This document shows, in pieces, positions 42,636 through 52,600 of a DNA stretch of 64,000 nucleotides (its first letter is position 1; the number at the start of each line of letters is the position of its first letter). The translations under genes were made by a program, and so were the position numbers. The notes under the pieces were generated by a model. The model worked only from the letters and a program-made list of their open reading frames with translations, was not told the DNA's origin and searched no databases. The stretch is from contig DAIRGA010000020.1 of assembly GCA_036794825.1 (NCBI GenBank), positions 1-64,000 of the forward strand. The letters run 5' to 3'. The DNA comes from RZYY01 sp036794825 (lineage in GTDB: Bacteria; Bacteroidota; Bacteroidia; Bacteroidales; 4484-276).

Positions 42636-43388
42636 TCATTTCTTTGATTCAGCATTATCTGGTTCACCTTTATAAATGCCTGCTAATGTAAGTTCAGCTT
42701 TCGGGATTTTGACTTCCGCCGATCCACAAGCATAGGCGCCTAATTCGTAAGCCTCATAAAAGAAAACCACATGCTCAGGGTCGAGGGCAAATCGGCTGAA
42801 ATTCTTATCAGCAAACGGTTCTACATCAAAACAATCCTGCCCGTCAACCAGGAATTTCGCCAGCAATTTATTTAAGATTTCCTGATTTTCAGGTTTTGAA
42901 AAGTCTATTATATCACTTACTTCAAGCATTTTTTTACTCCGGATATCAAAATTAAAGGTGGTAATTGCAGTAAAACCGTGAGCCCCAAGGGCATAACTAT
43001 AAGTTTCGAAAACCACACTGATGATTTTATTCGTCGAATCTAAAATCCGGTAGTTATTTATCAGTAAATAAAAGCCCGATGTGCCGGTTTCCTTCACTAT
43101 TTCAATGGCTCCAGTGGTGTCTGTACCCCAAAAATAGAATGTGGCAGTATCCAGGAAACTTTCCATCGCATGATTCAATTCCTTCAACGACGCATCAAGG
43201 CTATCGTTATGTACGAAAATCGGTTTCTTTAAATCAATTTTGTAATACACTGAATCACCGTACGTTGACTCGCTGTGAATGATTTTATATGCCAACGTAC
43301 CATCAGAAGGTCTCGTCCAGAAATAACGACAAGAAAACGAAAGGATCACGAAAGTAAAAACCAGTGTACAAATGGAAGCTTTTCTCAT
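42636..43388 (-). CDS. DUF3298/RsiV-like lipoprotein
   Basis: 250 residues. Lipobox LSFSC (Cys20). The mature part has the DUF4163-like N-terminal and DUF3298-like C-terminal pattern (SYALGAHGFTAITTFNFD, the SRFALDPEHVVFFYEAYELG turn and YACGSAEVKIPKAEL). Similar domains form the periplasmic part of RsiV, the lysozyme-binding anti-sigma factor, but there is no anti-sigma segment here. Function unknown; it acts in the periplasm or on a membrane surface. Stop is 4 nt from the YjjG-type gene's... neighbour start side: both lie on the minus strand and are likely cotranscribed. Confidence 0.75.
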   Translation of the reverse strand: MRKASICTLVFTFVILSFSCRYFWTRPSDGTLAYKIIHSESTYGDSVYYKIDLKKPIFVHNDSLDASLKELNHAMESFLDTATFYFWGTDTTGAIEIVKETGTSGFYLLINNYRILDSTNKIISVVFETYSYALGAHGFTAITTFNFDIRSKKMLEVSDIIDFSKPENQEILNKLLAKFLVDGQDCFDVEPFADKNFSRFALDPEHVVFFYEAYELGAYACGSAEVKIPKAELTLAGIYKGEPDNAESKK

Positions 43389-43392
43389 GATT

Positions 43393-44088
43393 TCAAAGTA
43401 TTTGTGTTAATTCGATCAGGTCGGCTATCTGCGTTAAAGCGGGATTGTTTCCGGCAACCTTTGCGGGGTTAAAGAAAACGGCATCCATACCAACGCCAGA
43501 CGCCCCGAAAATGTCGGTTTCTATGTCATCACCAATCATCAGGCAATCGGCGGCCAAAGCTCCTACCCTATTCAGAGCAAACTGAAATATTCCCGGATCA
43601 GGCTTTTTGAATCCGGCCGCCTCAGATGTGATAACATGCTGGAAATAGCGATGAAGGTTACTGTTTGCAAGTTTTACGAACTGAACCTCCTCAAAGCCAT
43701 TGGTAATGATGTGCATTTTGTATTTGTTGTGCAGATAATCGAGCGTTTGCAAAGCATTGGGAAGGAGATGTTTTTTCTGAGGACTAAGCGCAACATAATC
43801 ATTGCCAATATCCTGAGCAAGAGTTCTATCATCAATACCGAACTCGTTAAGGGTTACTTCGAACCTTCGCCAGCGTAGATACTCTTTTTCAATTTTTCCA
43901 TCGCGGTAGAGCGCCCAAAGTTCATCATTGTGCTTGAGGTAGCATTTTACAAAATGATCGAGGTTCTCTACTCCCCTGAGCCTGAGGTCATATTTTTCAT
44001 AAATCTCCGAATAGGCCTCAGATGCATTGCGTTCAAAGTCCCAAAGGGTCCGGTCAAGATCAAAGAACAGATGCTTGTACTGCTTCAT
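43393..44088 (-). CDS. yjjG: HAD-superfamily YjjG-type nucleotidase
   Basis: 231 residues. HAD motif I FFDLDRTLWDF (Asp10, Asp12), motif II in IITNGF, motif III Lys in AGFKKPDPGIF, motif IV GDDIETDIFGA. The order and the spacing match YjjG-type noncanonical pyrimidine nucleotidases, which dephosphorylate damaged or unusual 5'-nucleotides to keep them from DNA. ATG at 44088 is chosen: it starts the fold at MKQYKHLFFDLD and lies 14 nt after the -7 box at 44103-44110; the upstream in-frame ATG at 44187 falls in the terminator of the next gene. Confidence 0.88.
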   Translation of the reverse strand: MKQYKHLFFDLDRTLWDFERNASEAYSEIYEKYDLRLRGVENLDHFVKCYLKHNDELWALYRDGKIEKEYLRWRRFEVTLNEFGIDDRTLAQDIGNDYVALSPQKKHLLPNALQTLDYLHNKYKMHIITNGFEEVQFVKLANSNLHRYFQHVITSEAAGFKKPDPGIFQFALNRVGALAADCLMIGDDIETDIFGASGVGMDAVFFNPAKVAGNNPALTQIADLIELTQIL

Positions 44089-44102
44089 CTCGTGGGTTTT
44101 TG

Positions 44103-44131
44103 CAAAAATAGCTTTTTCAGTTTGGTACAAA
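44103..44131 (-). promoter_or_regulatory. Promoter of the yjjG-type gene
   Basis: On the minus strand the -7 box TATTTTTG lies at 44103-44110 and a TTTTG -33 candidate at 44128-44131, with a 17-nt spacer. The start codon follows at 44088. Confidence 0.55.
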
Positions 44132-44140
44132 ATGGAGGTC

Positions 44141-44180
44141 AAAACAAAAGGCGACCTGACTTTAAGCCAAATCGCCTTTT
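44141..44180 (-). terminator. Terminator of the T9SS cargo gene
   Basis: A 9-bp stem (44146-44154 with 44172-44180) around a 17-base loop, followed on the minus strand by TTTTGTTTT. It ends the gene whose stop is at 44199. Confidence 0.75.
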
Positions 44181-44198
44181 TCATCAAAAATAAGGTAT

Positions 44199-46520
44199 TT
44201 AGTTGATAATCAACTTTCTGAAGTACATTTTTTGGTCAACACTGATCCGGATCATATAAACTCCTCTTGCAAGGCCGGTAAGGTCGAAAGTCTGTGGCAG
44301 CATTGCTTTAGCCTTTGTAACTTCTTTACCATAAGCGTTGTAGACTTTAATGTTGGTTTCGCCTGCCAGGCCGTTTACTGTGAAAATACCGTGTGTTGGA
44401 TTGGGGTACACCAGCAACTGGTCTGAATCAATTATAACCATCCCGGTGGATGAGAGTTTCAGCGAGTTAACCTCTGAAAGCCCGTTGTTGGCAAAGAAGC
44501 CATCATTCAGCGATGGGTTATAGGACAAAATCAGGTCATACAATTCACCGGTTGAAGGTCTGTAAACGGCAAAAGTAATGATCTCACCATCAGCAAAGCC
44601 ATCAATTTCAGCGGAATAGATGTCATTTCCGTGCAACGAGATTGCGAAAGGCTGGGTTGTGTTTTTTACTTCGGTCAATCCGGCACAAAGTCCATCCTGT
44701 GTAAATCCGCCAATGATATCTCCAACTTTCAGTGGGTTGTCACTCAAATTGAAAGCAACCAGGTGCGATGACGGAGTGAAGTTAACTGCGTTCCATGGTG
44801 TGTTGAGTGCCCCAATGTTTTCAGGTGCAGCGGTGGATGAATTTTTTTGTTGCTGCGAAAAATCAATTACACCAGGTGTTGTAAGATTGATCACATAAGC
44901 TTTTCCGGGCTGAAGATTTCCGATGGTGTTGATATTAAATGCCGGCCAGTAAACTCCAGTACCTGCAACTTCTTTGGCAACCAGCAGGTTAAGTCCTGAA
45001 AAAAGATCCTGTGCATTGTATGGAGAGGCTGACAGAACTGGCATAATATTCCATCCGGCTGACATCGGAAACGAGGTATTGGCAAGCGAACTACCACAAA
45101 TGGGAAGAGCGAGCTCGGTTGTTGTTTTGGTGATATAGCCTGAATAAGGATTCCATTCATTAAGGGTATTGATGCCCATTTCCGGCCAATATATCCCACT
45201 TAGGTTGTAAGCAAGATTTACTGATTGTCCGGCCGGTGATAAAACCGCACTCATCGTAGGGTTTGCAGGCATGATATAACTTGAAATTCCACTCCAGCCC
45301 GATGCAAGCATAAGTTGTTGCCCGTCGGTAACCTGGATGGTAAAATCGCAGCACAACTGCTGGTTGGTAAAGGGATTCACTGCACAGTAGGTCAGGAAGT
45401 GGGTTCCAATTCCAGCAACAACTGGATTAAAAACACCATTCATAACTCCGTTACCGGAGTAAACCCCTCCACCCGGTACCGCTCCACCAAGTTGAATCGG
45501 CTCCTGGTTGAAGCAAATGACCAGGCTTACAGGGCATTGCAGTTGAGGATCAGCTACATGCACCAATACCTGTGCATCCTTGAAGTTATCTGTGTTACCA
45601 TACTCTCCGATCCTGTAAATCAGCGTGTAATTTCCTGCCGGTGTAACTGCCGGAACCGAAAGGTTACCGTCGAAGGTTAGTGAGGCGCCATTTAATCCTC
45701 CGTTGTTAACAATGCTTAGGCTGATCTGAGTCGGGTTAGGCTGAAATCCATTAACCAGGTCATTTTGAAGAACATTACCTGCAACTCCGCCTTCAAAACT
45801 GGAAATTGTATTGGGTGTAAAATCATCGTTATTGGCAACCATTATCAAACATGGAGCAATATTGTTGGTTACTACTGGAGATCCATAAGGAGCGCTTGTC
45901 GTTGCTGAGTACTGCCAGTTAAATTGAATAACATTCTCGGTGGCAGGAGCTGATTCCATTGGTGGCACACCAACAAGAGTTACAACTACGCCATCGCTTC
46001 CGGGCAGAAAGCCGCCGTTTAAAGGATTTGATTCCAGATCCCAAATCAGGCTCGGGCTGAAATCACCGCTGGCGAATATTTCCGGATTTTTTACTGTAAA
46101 ACAGACGGTGAAAATCCTTGTCCAATCATTAACCGAAATATAAATTGGAGGTGAGGATGGGTTATTTAGTTGTACAGCACCGTTTATATACGTTGCAGGG
46201 CCGAAAAGATTAAACAACTGACTGCCACTTGCATTCCCTCCTGTGCTTATCATTGGTGGATTTGGGTTCATCGGTCCATATCCAGGCTGAAAATTGCTGA
46301 AGGAGTTGAATTCCAGCACACTATAATCAAAGAAAAACCTTGTGTTCATTCCGAAAAGCCGTTTGTCCGGAGTATTCGACTGAAACTCAACATCCACACA
46401 ATAGGTAAGCTGATTACAATTCAGTGTTGGGTTTGCAAATCTGACAGAGATAACAGGCACCTGAGCCAGAAGATAACCTGAGATAGCAAACATGAATAGA
46501 AATAATGTAACTTTTTTCAT
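44199..46520 (-). CDS. Secreted surface protein with T9SS type A C-terminal domain
   Basis: 773 residues. A signal peptide (MKKVTLFLFMFAISG, cleaved near LLAQ) is followed by a cohesin-like or beta-sandwich domain (about 20-190), a repeat of the ANNDDFTPN...NDLVNG type shared with the gene at 60143, a beta domain with PGGGVYSGNGVMNGVF, a segment around GWNIMPVLSASPYNAQDLF, and the T9SS type A sorting domain (LLVYPNPTHGIFTV, YNAYGKEV, LARGVYMIRI, FRKLIIN). It is exported by T9SS and attached to the cell surface or released. ATG at 46520 starts the signal peptide; the frame is open further upstream from a TTG at 46571. No catalytic motif seen. Confidence 0.85.
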   Translation of the reverse strand: MKKVTLFLFMFAISGYLLAQVPVISVRFANPTLNCNQLTYCVDVEFQSNTPDKRLFGMNTRFFFDYSVLEFNSFSNFQPGYGPMNPNPPMISTGGNASGSQLFNLFGPATYINGAVQLNNPSSPPIYISVNDWTRIFTVCFTVKNPEIFASGDFSPSLIWDLESNPLNGGFLPGSDGVVVTLVGVPPMESAPATENVIQFNWQYSATTSAPYGSPVVTNNIAPCLIMVANNDDFTPNTISSFEGGVAGNVLQNDLVNGFQPNPTQISLSIVNNGGLNGASLTFDGNLSVPAVTPAGNYTLIYRIGEYGNTDNFKDAQVLVHVADPQLQCPVSLVICFNQEPIQLGGAVPGGGVYSGNGVMNGVFNPVVAGIGTHFLTYCAVNPFTNQQLCCDFTIQVTDGQQLMLASGWSGISSYIMPANPTMSAVLSPAGQSVNLAYNLSGIYWPEMGINTLNEWNPYSGYITKTTTELALPICGSSLANTSFPMSAGWNIMPVLSASPYNAQDLFSGLNLLVAKEVAGTGVYWPAFNINTIGNLQPGKAYVINLTTPGVIDFSQQQKNSSTAAPENIGALNTPWNAVNFTPSSHLVAFNLSDNPLKVGDIIGGFTQDGLCAGLTEVKNTTQPFAISLHGNDIYSAEIDGFADGEIITFAVYRPSTGELYDLILSYNPSLNDGFFANNGLSEVNSLKLSSTGMVIIDSDQLLVYPNPTHGIFTVNGLAGETNIKVYNAYGKEVTKAKAMLPQTFDLTGLARGVYMIRISVDQKMYFRKLIIN

Positions 46521-46642
46521 AAAAGATTGATTTAGCGCGATTATTATAATTATTAACTGATTGATTTTCAATTTTTCATAATGTAATTAGAACTTCTTTC
46601 ATCACATTACCCGCAAAAATAAAGATAATTTCAGAATCAAGT

Positions 46643-46678
46643 AACCCTGAAAACCAAATATTGTTGGTTTTCAGGGTT
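46643..46678 (-). terminator. Hairpin terminator after the giant surface protein gene
   Basis: A 14-bp perfect stem (46643-46656 with 46665-46678) with an eight-base loop, immediately downstream of the stop codon at 46687. No long T-run follows on the minus strand, so termination efficiency is uncertain, but the hairpin is strong. Confidence 0.6.
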
Positions 46679-46686
46679 AAAAAATT

Positions 46687-49600
46687 CTAATTTCTTGGGA
46701 CACTGGTAAACTTACCGTTATTTCCTTCCCATATCGTCCGGTCGTTGAAATTGACATCGCCGTTCAAGTTGAAGTCACCATTACGATAACGGGCAAAGGT
46801 TCCATTCTGGTTTTCCCAGAAAGCCCGGTCATCAAAGTTAATGTCGGTATCAGAGCTAATGTTTACGGATTGCTGACCATTTCCGCCAATCATAGCAAAA
46901 ACACCTGGCAATATCTCCTTCTGACTGCTGAATATACCAAACCCAAAGGGGTCATCAACATAGCCTTGCTGATAGCGGAAATCATAGCTTATCTTATCAT
47001 CACTGATACCCACCGGTTCATGGGACATGACAATAAGATGGTTACGATGCTCGATAACGATATAATAGGACTGCGTTTCGCTAAGGTTGCAACATGCAGA
47101 TCCACCCACGAACTCAACGGTTCCATCGTTGTGAAGCTGTGCAGCAGCCTGGCATACAGGCCCGCCGTTACCCATTGGATTGTCGCGCAATGATACCAAC
47201 ACCCAGTCAACTACCATCGGAGAATATCCTGCATCTCCCTGCAGCAAATTGCCGTTGGAATCAAAGTTATCACCTTCGCTGCCGTTGTAGAACCAGGGGC
47301 TTTCGTTATATGGCTGTCCGGCAGGTGTGTAGTAGGTGCCCAGGAACAGATCATCGAAAGTCTGGCCGGGCAATATCCTTAGGTCATTAAGGCTGGTGCG
47401 CATTGGTAAACTAAACGATGATACACCGCCTGGATGAATACTTGCCCCTTCGAGGAGCACAAAAGTCTCAATTTCAACACAGTAATCAACTACATTTATG
47501 GTAACTACTGCTTCATCGCAATTGAATGGATTGAGCGTTTCACAAATCCTGTAAGTAATCGTGTATAAACCAAAAGGAGTACCGGCAGTGACACTCACTA
47601 TTCCCGTTAACGGATCAAGAACTGGTACCGGATCGCCGGGATTGACAGGTGAAGCAGGAGTAACCACATGGATTGTTACATTGGCCGGAGCAGCCGGAGC
47701 GTTATTCAATTCATCATTCAAAAGCACATTTCCGGCATTGGCCAACCCCAGATTTCCAAACACAGTTCCAAGGTCATCATCATTTGCGGTAATATCATTG
47801 TAATGGGCAGTGATGATTGCGTTATCGCTGTCGGTAAGGGCGGCACCTCCTGGTCCTGTGGCATTTACTGAGGCTATATTTACAACAGTTCCTGCAATAA
47901 GATTATCCTGCGTGATAGAATAAACTGGTGTCAGAATAATTTCCTGGTTCGGCGTCAGCATCGGTATAATGGTATTGAGAGCTAGCAATGGGTCGGTGAT
48001 GATCAAATCAGACAACGAAACATTACCCGTATTCTTAACCTTGATTGAGTATGTAATTAACTGACCTATTGTGGAATAGGTTACAGGTGAAGCTGTTTTT
48101 GTCAGTTCAATATCAGGGTTCTGAATCAGCGGTGTGATGGTTGGTCTGTCGTTGCTGTTGTTGGTGTGGTCTGATAAGTCAGTAACAGGGTTACCTTGCA
48201 AAGTGCTACCACTTCCCAGAGCTTGATTAACCACTCTACCTGCATCAATATCAGCCTGGGTTACCGCATAAGTGGCCGTGAAAATGATTCTCTGACCAGG
48301 AATTATATCCCGCAACGACGGGTTGCCACCTATATGAGAACCACCGGTGAAGTAAACAGGTACAGGCAAAATACCGGTTCCTGAAAAGGATGGGGTACTT
48401 TCGGCTACAACGACATCATAAACAGTAACATTACCAGTGTTTGTCACTACATAGGTGTAGGTAATTAATCCTGTGGAGGGATTATAGCTCGAAAGCTTGA
48501 CAACCCCTATCCTGGGTTGGGCAATTGGAGTGGTTGCTACATCGTCAAAATTATTGAAAGGCTCCGGATCATATTCATAGCCCATAACAACAGCACCATT
48601 TACGTAGTTTCCGACCTCCCTTACCCTAGCGGTTATCTGGAGTGAACGGGATTGATCTTTTGCAAGATTTCCGATCGTCCAGATGCCTGTAACTGAATTG
48701 TAACTACCAGCCCCATTGTCGGACAGATAGGTGTAGCCCGAAGGAATTACATCTGAAGCTATCACCTGAGTGGCATCGGAGTGCCCATAATTGGTCACCG
48801 TCAATGTGAAAACCACATTGGCGCCAATTAGCGGTGCAGTATTATTGACGGTTTTAACAATGGCAAGATCGGCCATTTTTGGAGAGACAACTGCGTTATC
48901 TGTATCGTTATCAGGCTCAGGATCATTTATATCTGCATCTGTAACCGATGCTGTGTTTGTGTATTCAATTCCTGTAAAAGGTTCATTTACCATGGCATCA
49001 ATTGTCAGTGTGGCAGTTCCACCGGCTTCTAAATAACCTAATGCCCAGATACCGGTTAAAGGATTAAAATCACCGGAATGTTCAGTATGACCCATATACA
49101 TGAAACCATCGGGTACCATATCAGAAACTTCAATATCGAAATTTGGCGCTGGTCCGTAGTTTGTCAAAACCAAAGTAAAAGTTACAATATCCGCTACATT
49201 TGGCTCCTCATCATTTACGGTTTTAACTATGGCAAGATCAGACAGGCTCCACACTGTGGTGGAGTGATCATCGCTGTTGTTTGCAGGAACAGGATCATAG
49301 GTAGTGCTGGAAACAGTTCCTGTATTTTCGAGAATAAATTCGTGGGGAACATTCAGGTCAACAGTTGCTCTGATGAAAATCTTGAAATCAGCTCCCACCT
49401 GTAGTGTTCCAAACGAATAGGAATTGTTCCAATTGCTCCATGATTGGCCATTATCAATACTCAACTCAGCATTGAATAACTCGACGGGTAATACATCAAC
49501 TACCTGAACATCAAGCGCATCGGAAGGTCCAAGATTTTCGACGGTAATTGTGTAAATGATAACCTGATCAACTATCACTATCGGATCTGGAAGTCCTGTT

Positions 49601-52600
49601 TTGCTGATGGCAAGATCGGCGGAAGTGTTGACGGTGGTGTATTCTGTGTCGGAATTGTTGCCGGGTTCCGGATCGGGTGTGTCGCTGCTCACCGTGGCCG
49701 TGTTGCTGATCGTGCCCAGCACATCGCTGTCTACCCTGGCCGTGAGGGTCAACGTTACCGTTTCGCCGTTGGCCAGCGTGCCGATGCTCCAGATCGGGGC
49801 AGTCCAGGTTCCCACTGTTGGTGTGGCATTGAGGAGCGCCAGGTAACCTGGCAGGTTGTCCGTTACATTTACGTTCAAGGCATCGCTCGGGCCATTGTTC
49901 TTAACAACGATGGTGTAGGTGATGGTTTCTCCGGCAATCACAGGATCGGGGTCATCGCTCTTGCTGATGGCCAGATCGGCGGAAGTGTTGACGGTGGTGT
50001 ATTCTGTGTCGGAATTGTTGCCGGGTTCCGGATCGGGTGTGTCGCTGCTCACCGTGGCCGTGTTGCTGATCGTGCCCAGCACATCGCTGTCTACCCTGGC
50101 CGTGAGGGTCAACGTTACCGTTTCGCCGTTGGCCAGCGTGCCGATGCTCCAGATCGGGGCAGTCCAGGTTCCCACTGTTGGTGTGGCATTGAGGAGCGCC
50201 AGGTAACCTGGCAGGTTGTCCGTTACATTTACGTTCAAGGCATCGCTCGGGCCATTGTTCTTAACAACGATGGTGTAGGTGATGGTTTCNNNNNNNNNNN
50301 NNNNNNNNNNNNNNNNNNNNNNNNNNNNNNNNNNNNNNNNNNNNNNNNNNNNNNNNNNNNNNNNNNNNNNNNNNNNNNNNNNNNNNNNNTCTTGCTGATG
50401 GCCAGATCGGCGGAAGTGTTGACGGTGGTGTATTCTGTGTCGGAGTTGTTGCCGGGTTCCGGATCGGGTGTGTCGCTGCTCACCGTGGCCGTGTTGCTGA
50501 TCGTGCCCAGCACATCGCTGTCTACCCTGGCCGTGAGGGTCAACGTTACCGTTTCGCCGTTGGCCAGCGTGCCGATGCTCCAGATCGGGGCAGTCCAGGT
50601 TCCCACTGTTGGTGTGGCATTGAGGAGCGCCAGGTAACCTGGCAGGTTGTCCGTTACATTTACGTTCAAGGCATCGCTCGGGCCATTGTTCTTAACAACG
50701 ATGGTGTAGGTGATGGTTTCTCCGGCAATCACAGGATCGGGGTCATCGCTCTTTGTGATGGACAGATCGGCCAGGCTATTTTGTGTATCTGTATCTGTTG
50801 AAGAGTTATTGAACTGATTACTGTCGTTAACATCAGTTGGCTCTGTTATGGTAGCTTTATTCACCAGGTTTCCCGAAAAACTGCTCGGCACATAAAGCGT
50901 TAGTGTGTATGTTATTAAACCTCCTGCCGGCATATCAACAAGCTCAATGATATTCCCACTGCCCGTTGTGTTGCCTGAGGCGCCACCTCCAAAAAGAGCA
51001 GTCCAGGTTCCGGTAGTCCCGGCAGGCATTGGATCGGAAATAGTTGCCCCAAATACATCACTAAGGCCGTTGTTCTTTGCAACAATAGTATAAACAACTG
51101 ATGTGCCCGGTGTATAAATCATGCTTTCGTCAGTCTTTGTAATCTCCAGATCGGCACAACGTTCAACCGCAATTCCGATCACATTTGTAATCAAATCATC
51201 ATCACAATCCGGATTGGAAACTGAAATTACACAACGGAAATAGTTATCTTTTACAACCTCAAGCGGGTATGTAGTGTAAGTGTTTGAATTTATCCCCATG
51301 CCAGTCGTAACATCTGTCCAGGTTCCGATACCATCCGGACTCGATTGCCACTGATAAGACAATATTGATGCGCCTTTTTCAACCTCCACACCCATGGTGT
51401 GCATGCCGAATTCACAAAGCACGGCCGGAGGAGCACTGGGTTGGGTCAAAATGCGTGGCACTGAAACCGTCACTATTCTTGATGTTGTCGGGGTACACGA
51501 CAATCCTGCTGAAGATATCTGAACCCTGAACTGTGTTGACTGATTAAGATTCTCGGTCTGATAATCCATTAGATTGTTTGTTCCGGGAGCTGTAATCCAA
51601 TCACTTCCATCGAATACTTCCCATAAATAATCCAATAACGGGGTACCTCCAACAGCCTGCACACCGAGGATTGTGTTTGTTCCACTGCAGATTGTAATGT
51701 CCTGGGGCTCTGTAATTATGGTTGGATCAGGATGGACGGTTATCTTAAACTGTTGAGAAGTACCAACGCATGAAACGCCTGAATTTGTGAAAGTTGGTGT
51801 TACGGTTAAACTCGCAGTAACAGGCAATAGTCCTGTGTTGATAGCAGTGAAGGATATATTACTCTCTCCTGAAACCGCCAGTCCGATAGATGGATTGTCG
51901 TTTGACCATTCATAGGTAACTGATCCTCCGGTATTTGTTGTGGTAAAAATCACCGCCGTTGGATTTCCGTTACATATCTCCAAATCTGACGGGTCAACCA
52001 CATTGGCGGTAGGATTTACGGTTATTGTAAATGATTTTGAAGCACCCCCGCAGCTGACGCCATTGTAAGTAAACTGAGGTGTTACATTGATGGTGGAACT
52101 CACCGGTGAAATACCGGGATTAAGTGCTGTGAAGGCAGGTATATCGCCAGTACCTGACATCCCCAAACCAATAGCGGGATTGCTGTTCGTCCATGTATAG
52201 GACACAGTTCCAATAGTATTTAATGTAGTGAAGATGATCTCACCCGTTAAATCCTCATTACAAAATGTCAGGTTTGCGGGCTGATTGACCTGGGCAGAAG
52301 GATTAACCGTGATGTCCACACTAACCGGACTACCGGAACAACTTCCTATCCAGGGTATTACGGTATATCTTACCACACCCGGCGATGTACCTGAATTTGT
52401 TATGCTTTGAGAAATAGCGTTCCCGCAGGAAGATGAGCACGCTGAAATAAAATCAAGGGAACCGCCAGCAGGCGAATTCTGAACAGCTGCTGTCCAGGTA
52501 TAATGCACTGCAGCGCCGGTTACTCCGGTACTCAGACCAATACTGGTAGTGCCGCCATTACAGATAGTTTGCGCTGATGGCGTTGTAATAGCATCTGGTG

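Noticed and set aside
50235..50238. Two separate giant genes or a true frameshift at the overlap of the two long frames
   Set aside because: The break coincides with the 100-N placeholder, and the repeat phase predicts a missing length of 2 modulo 3, which restores a single frame.
49611..50759. Non-coding satellite or insertion sequence
   Set aside because: The 360-bp units are fully coding, in frame and correspond to one DUF11 domain each.
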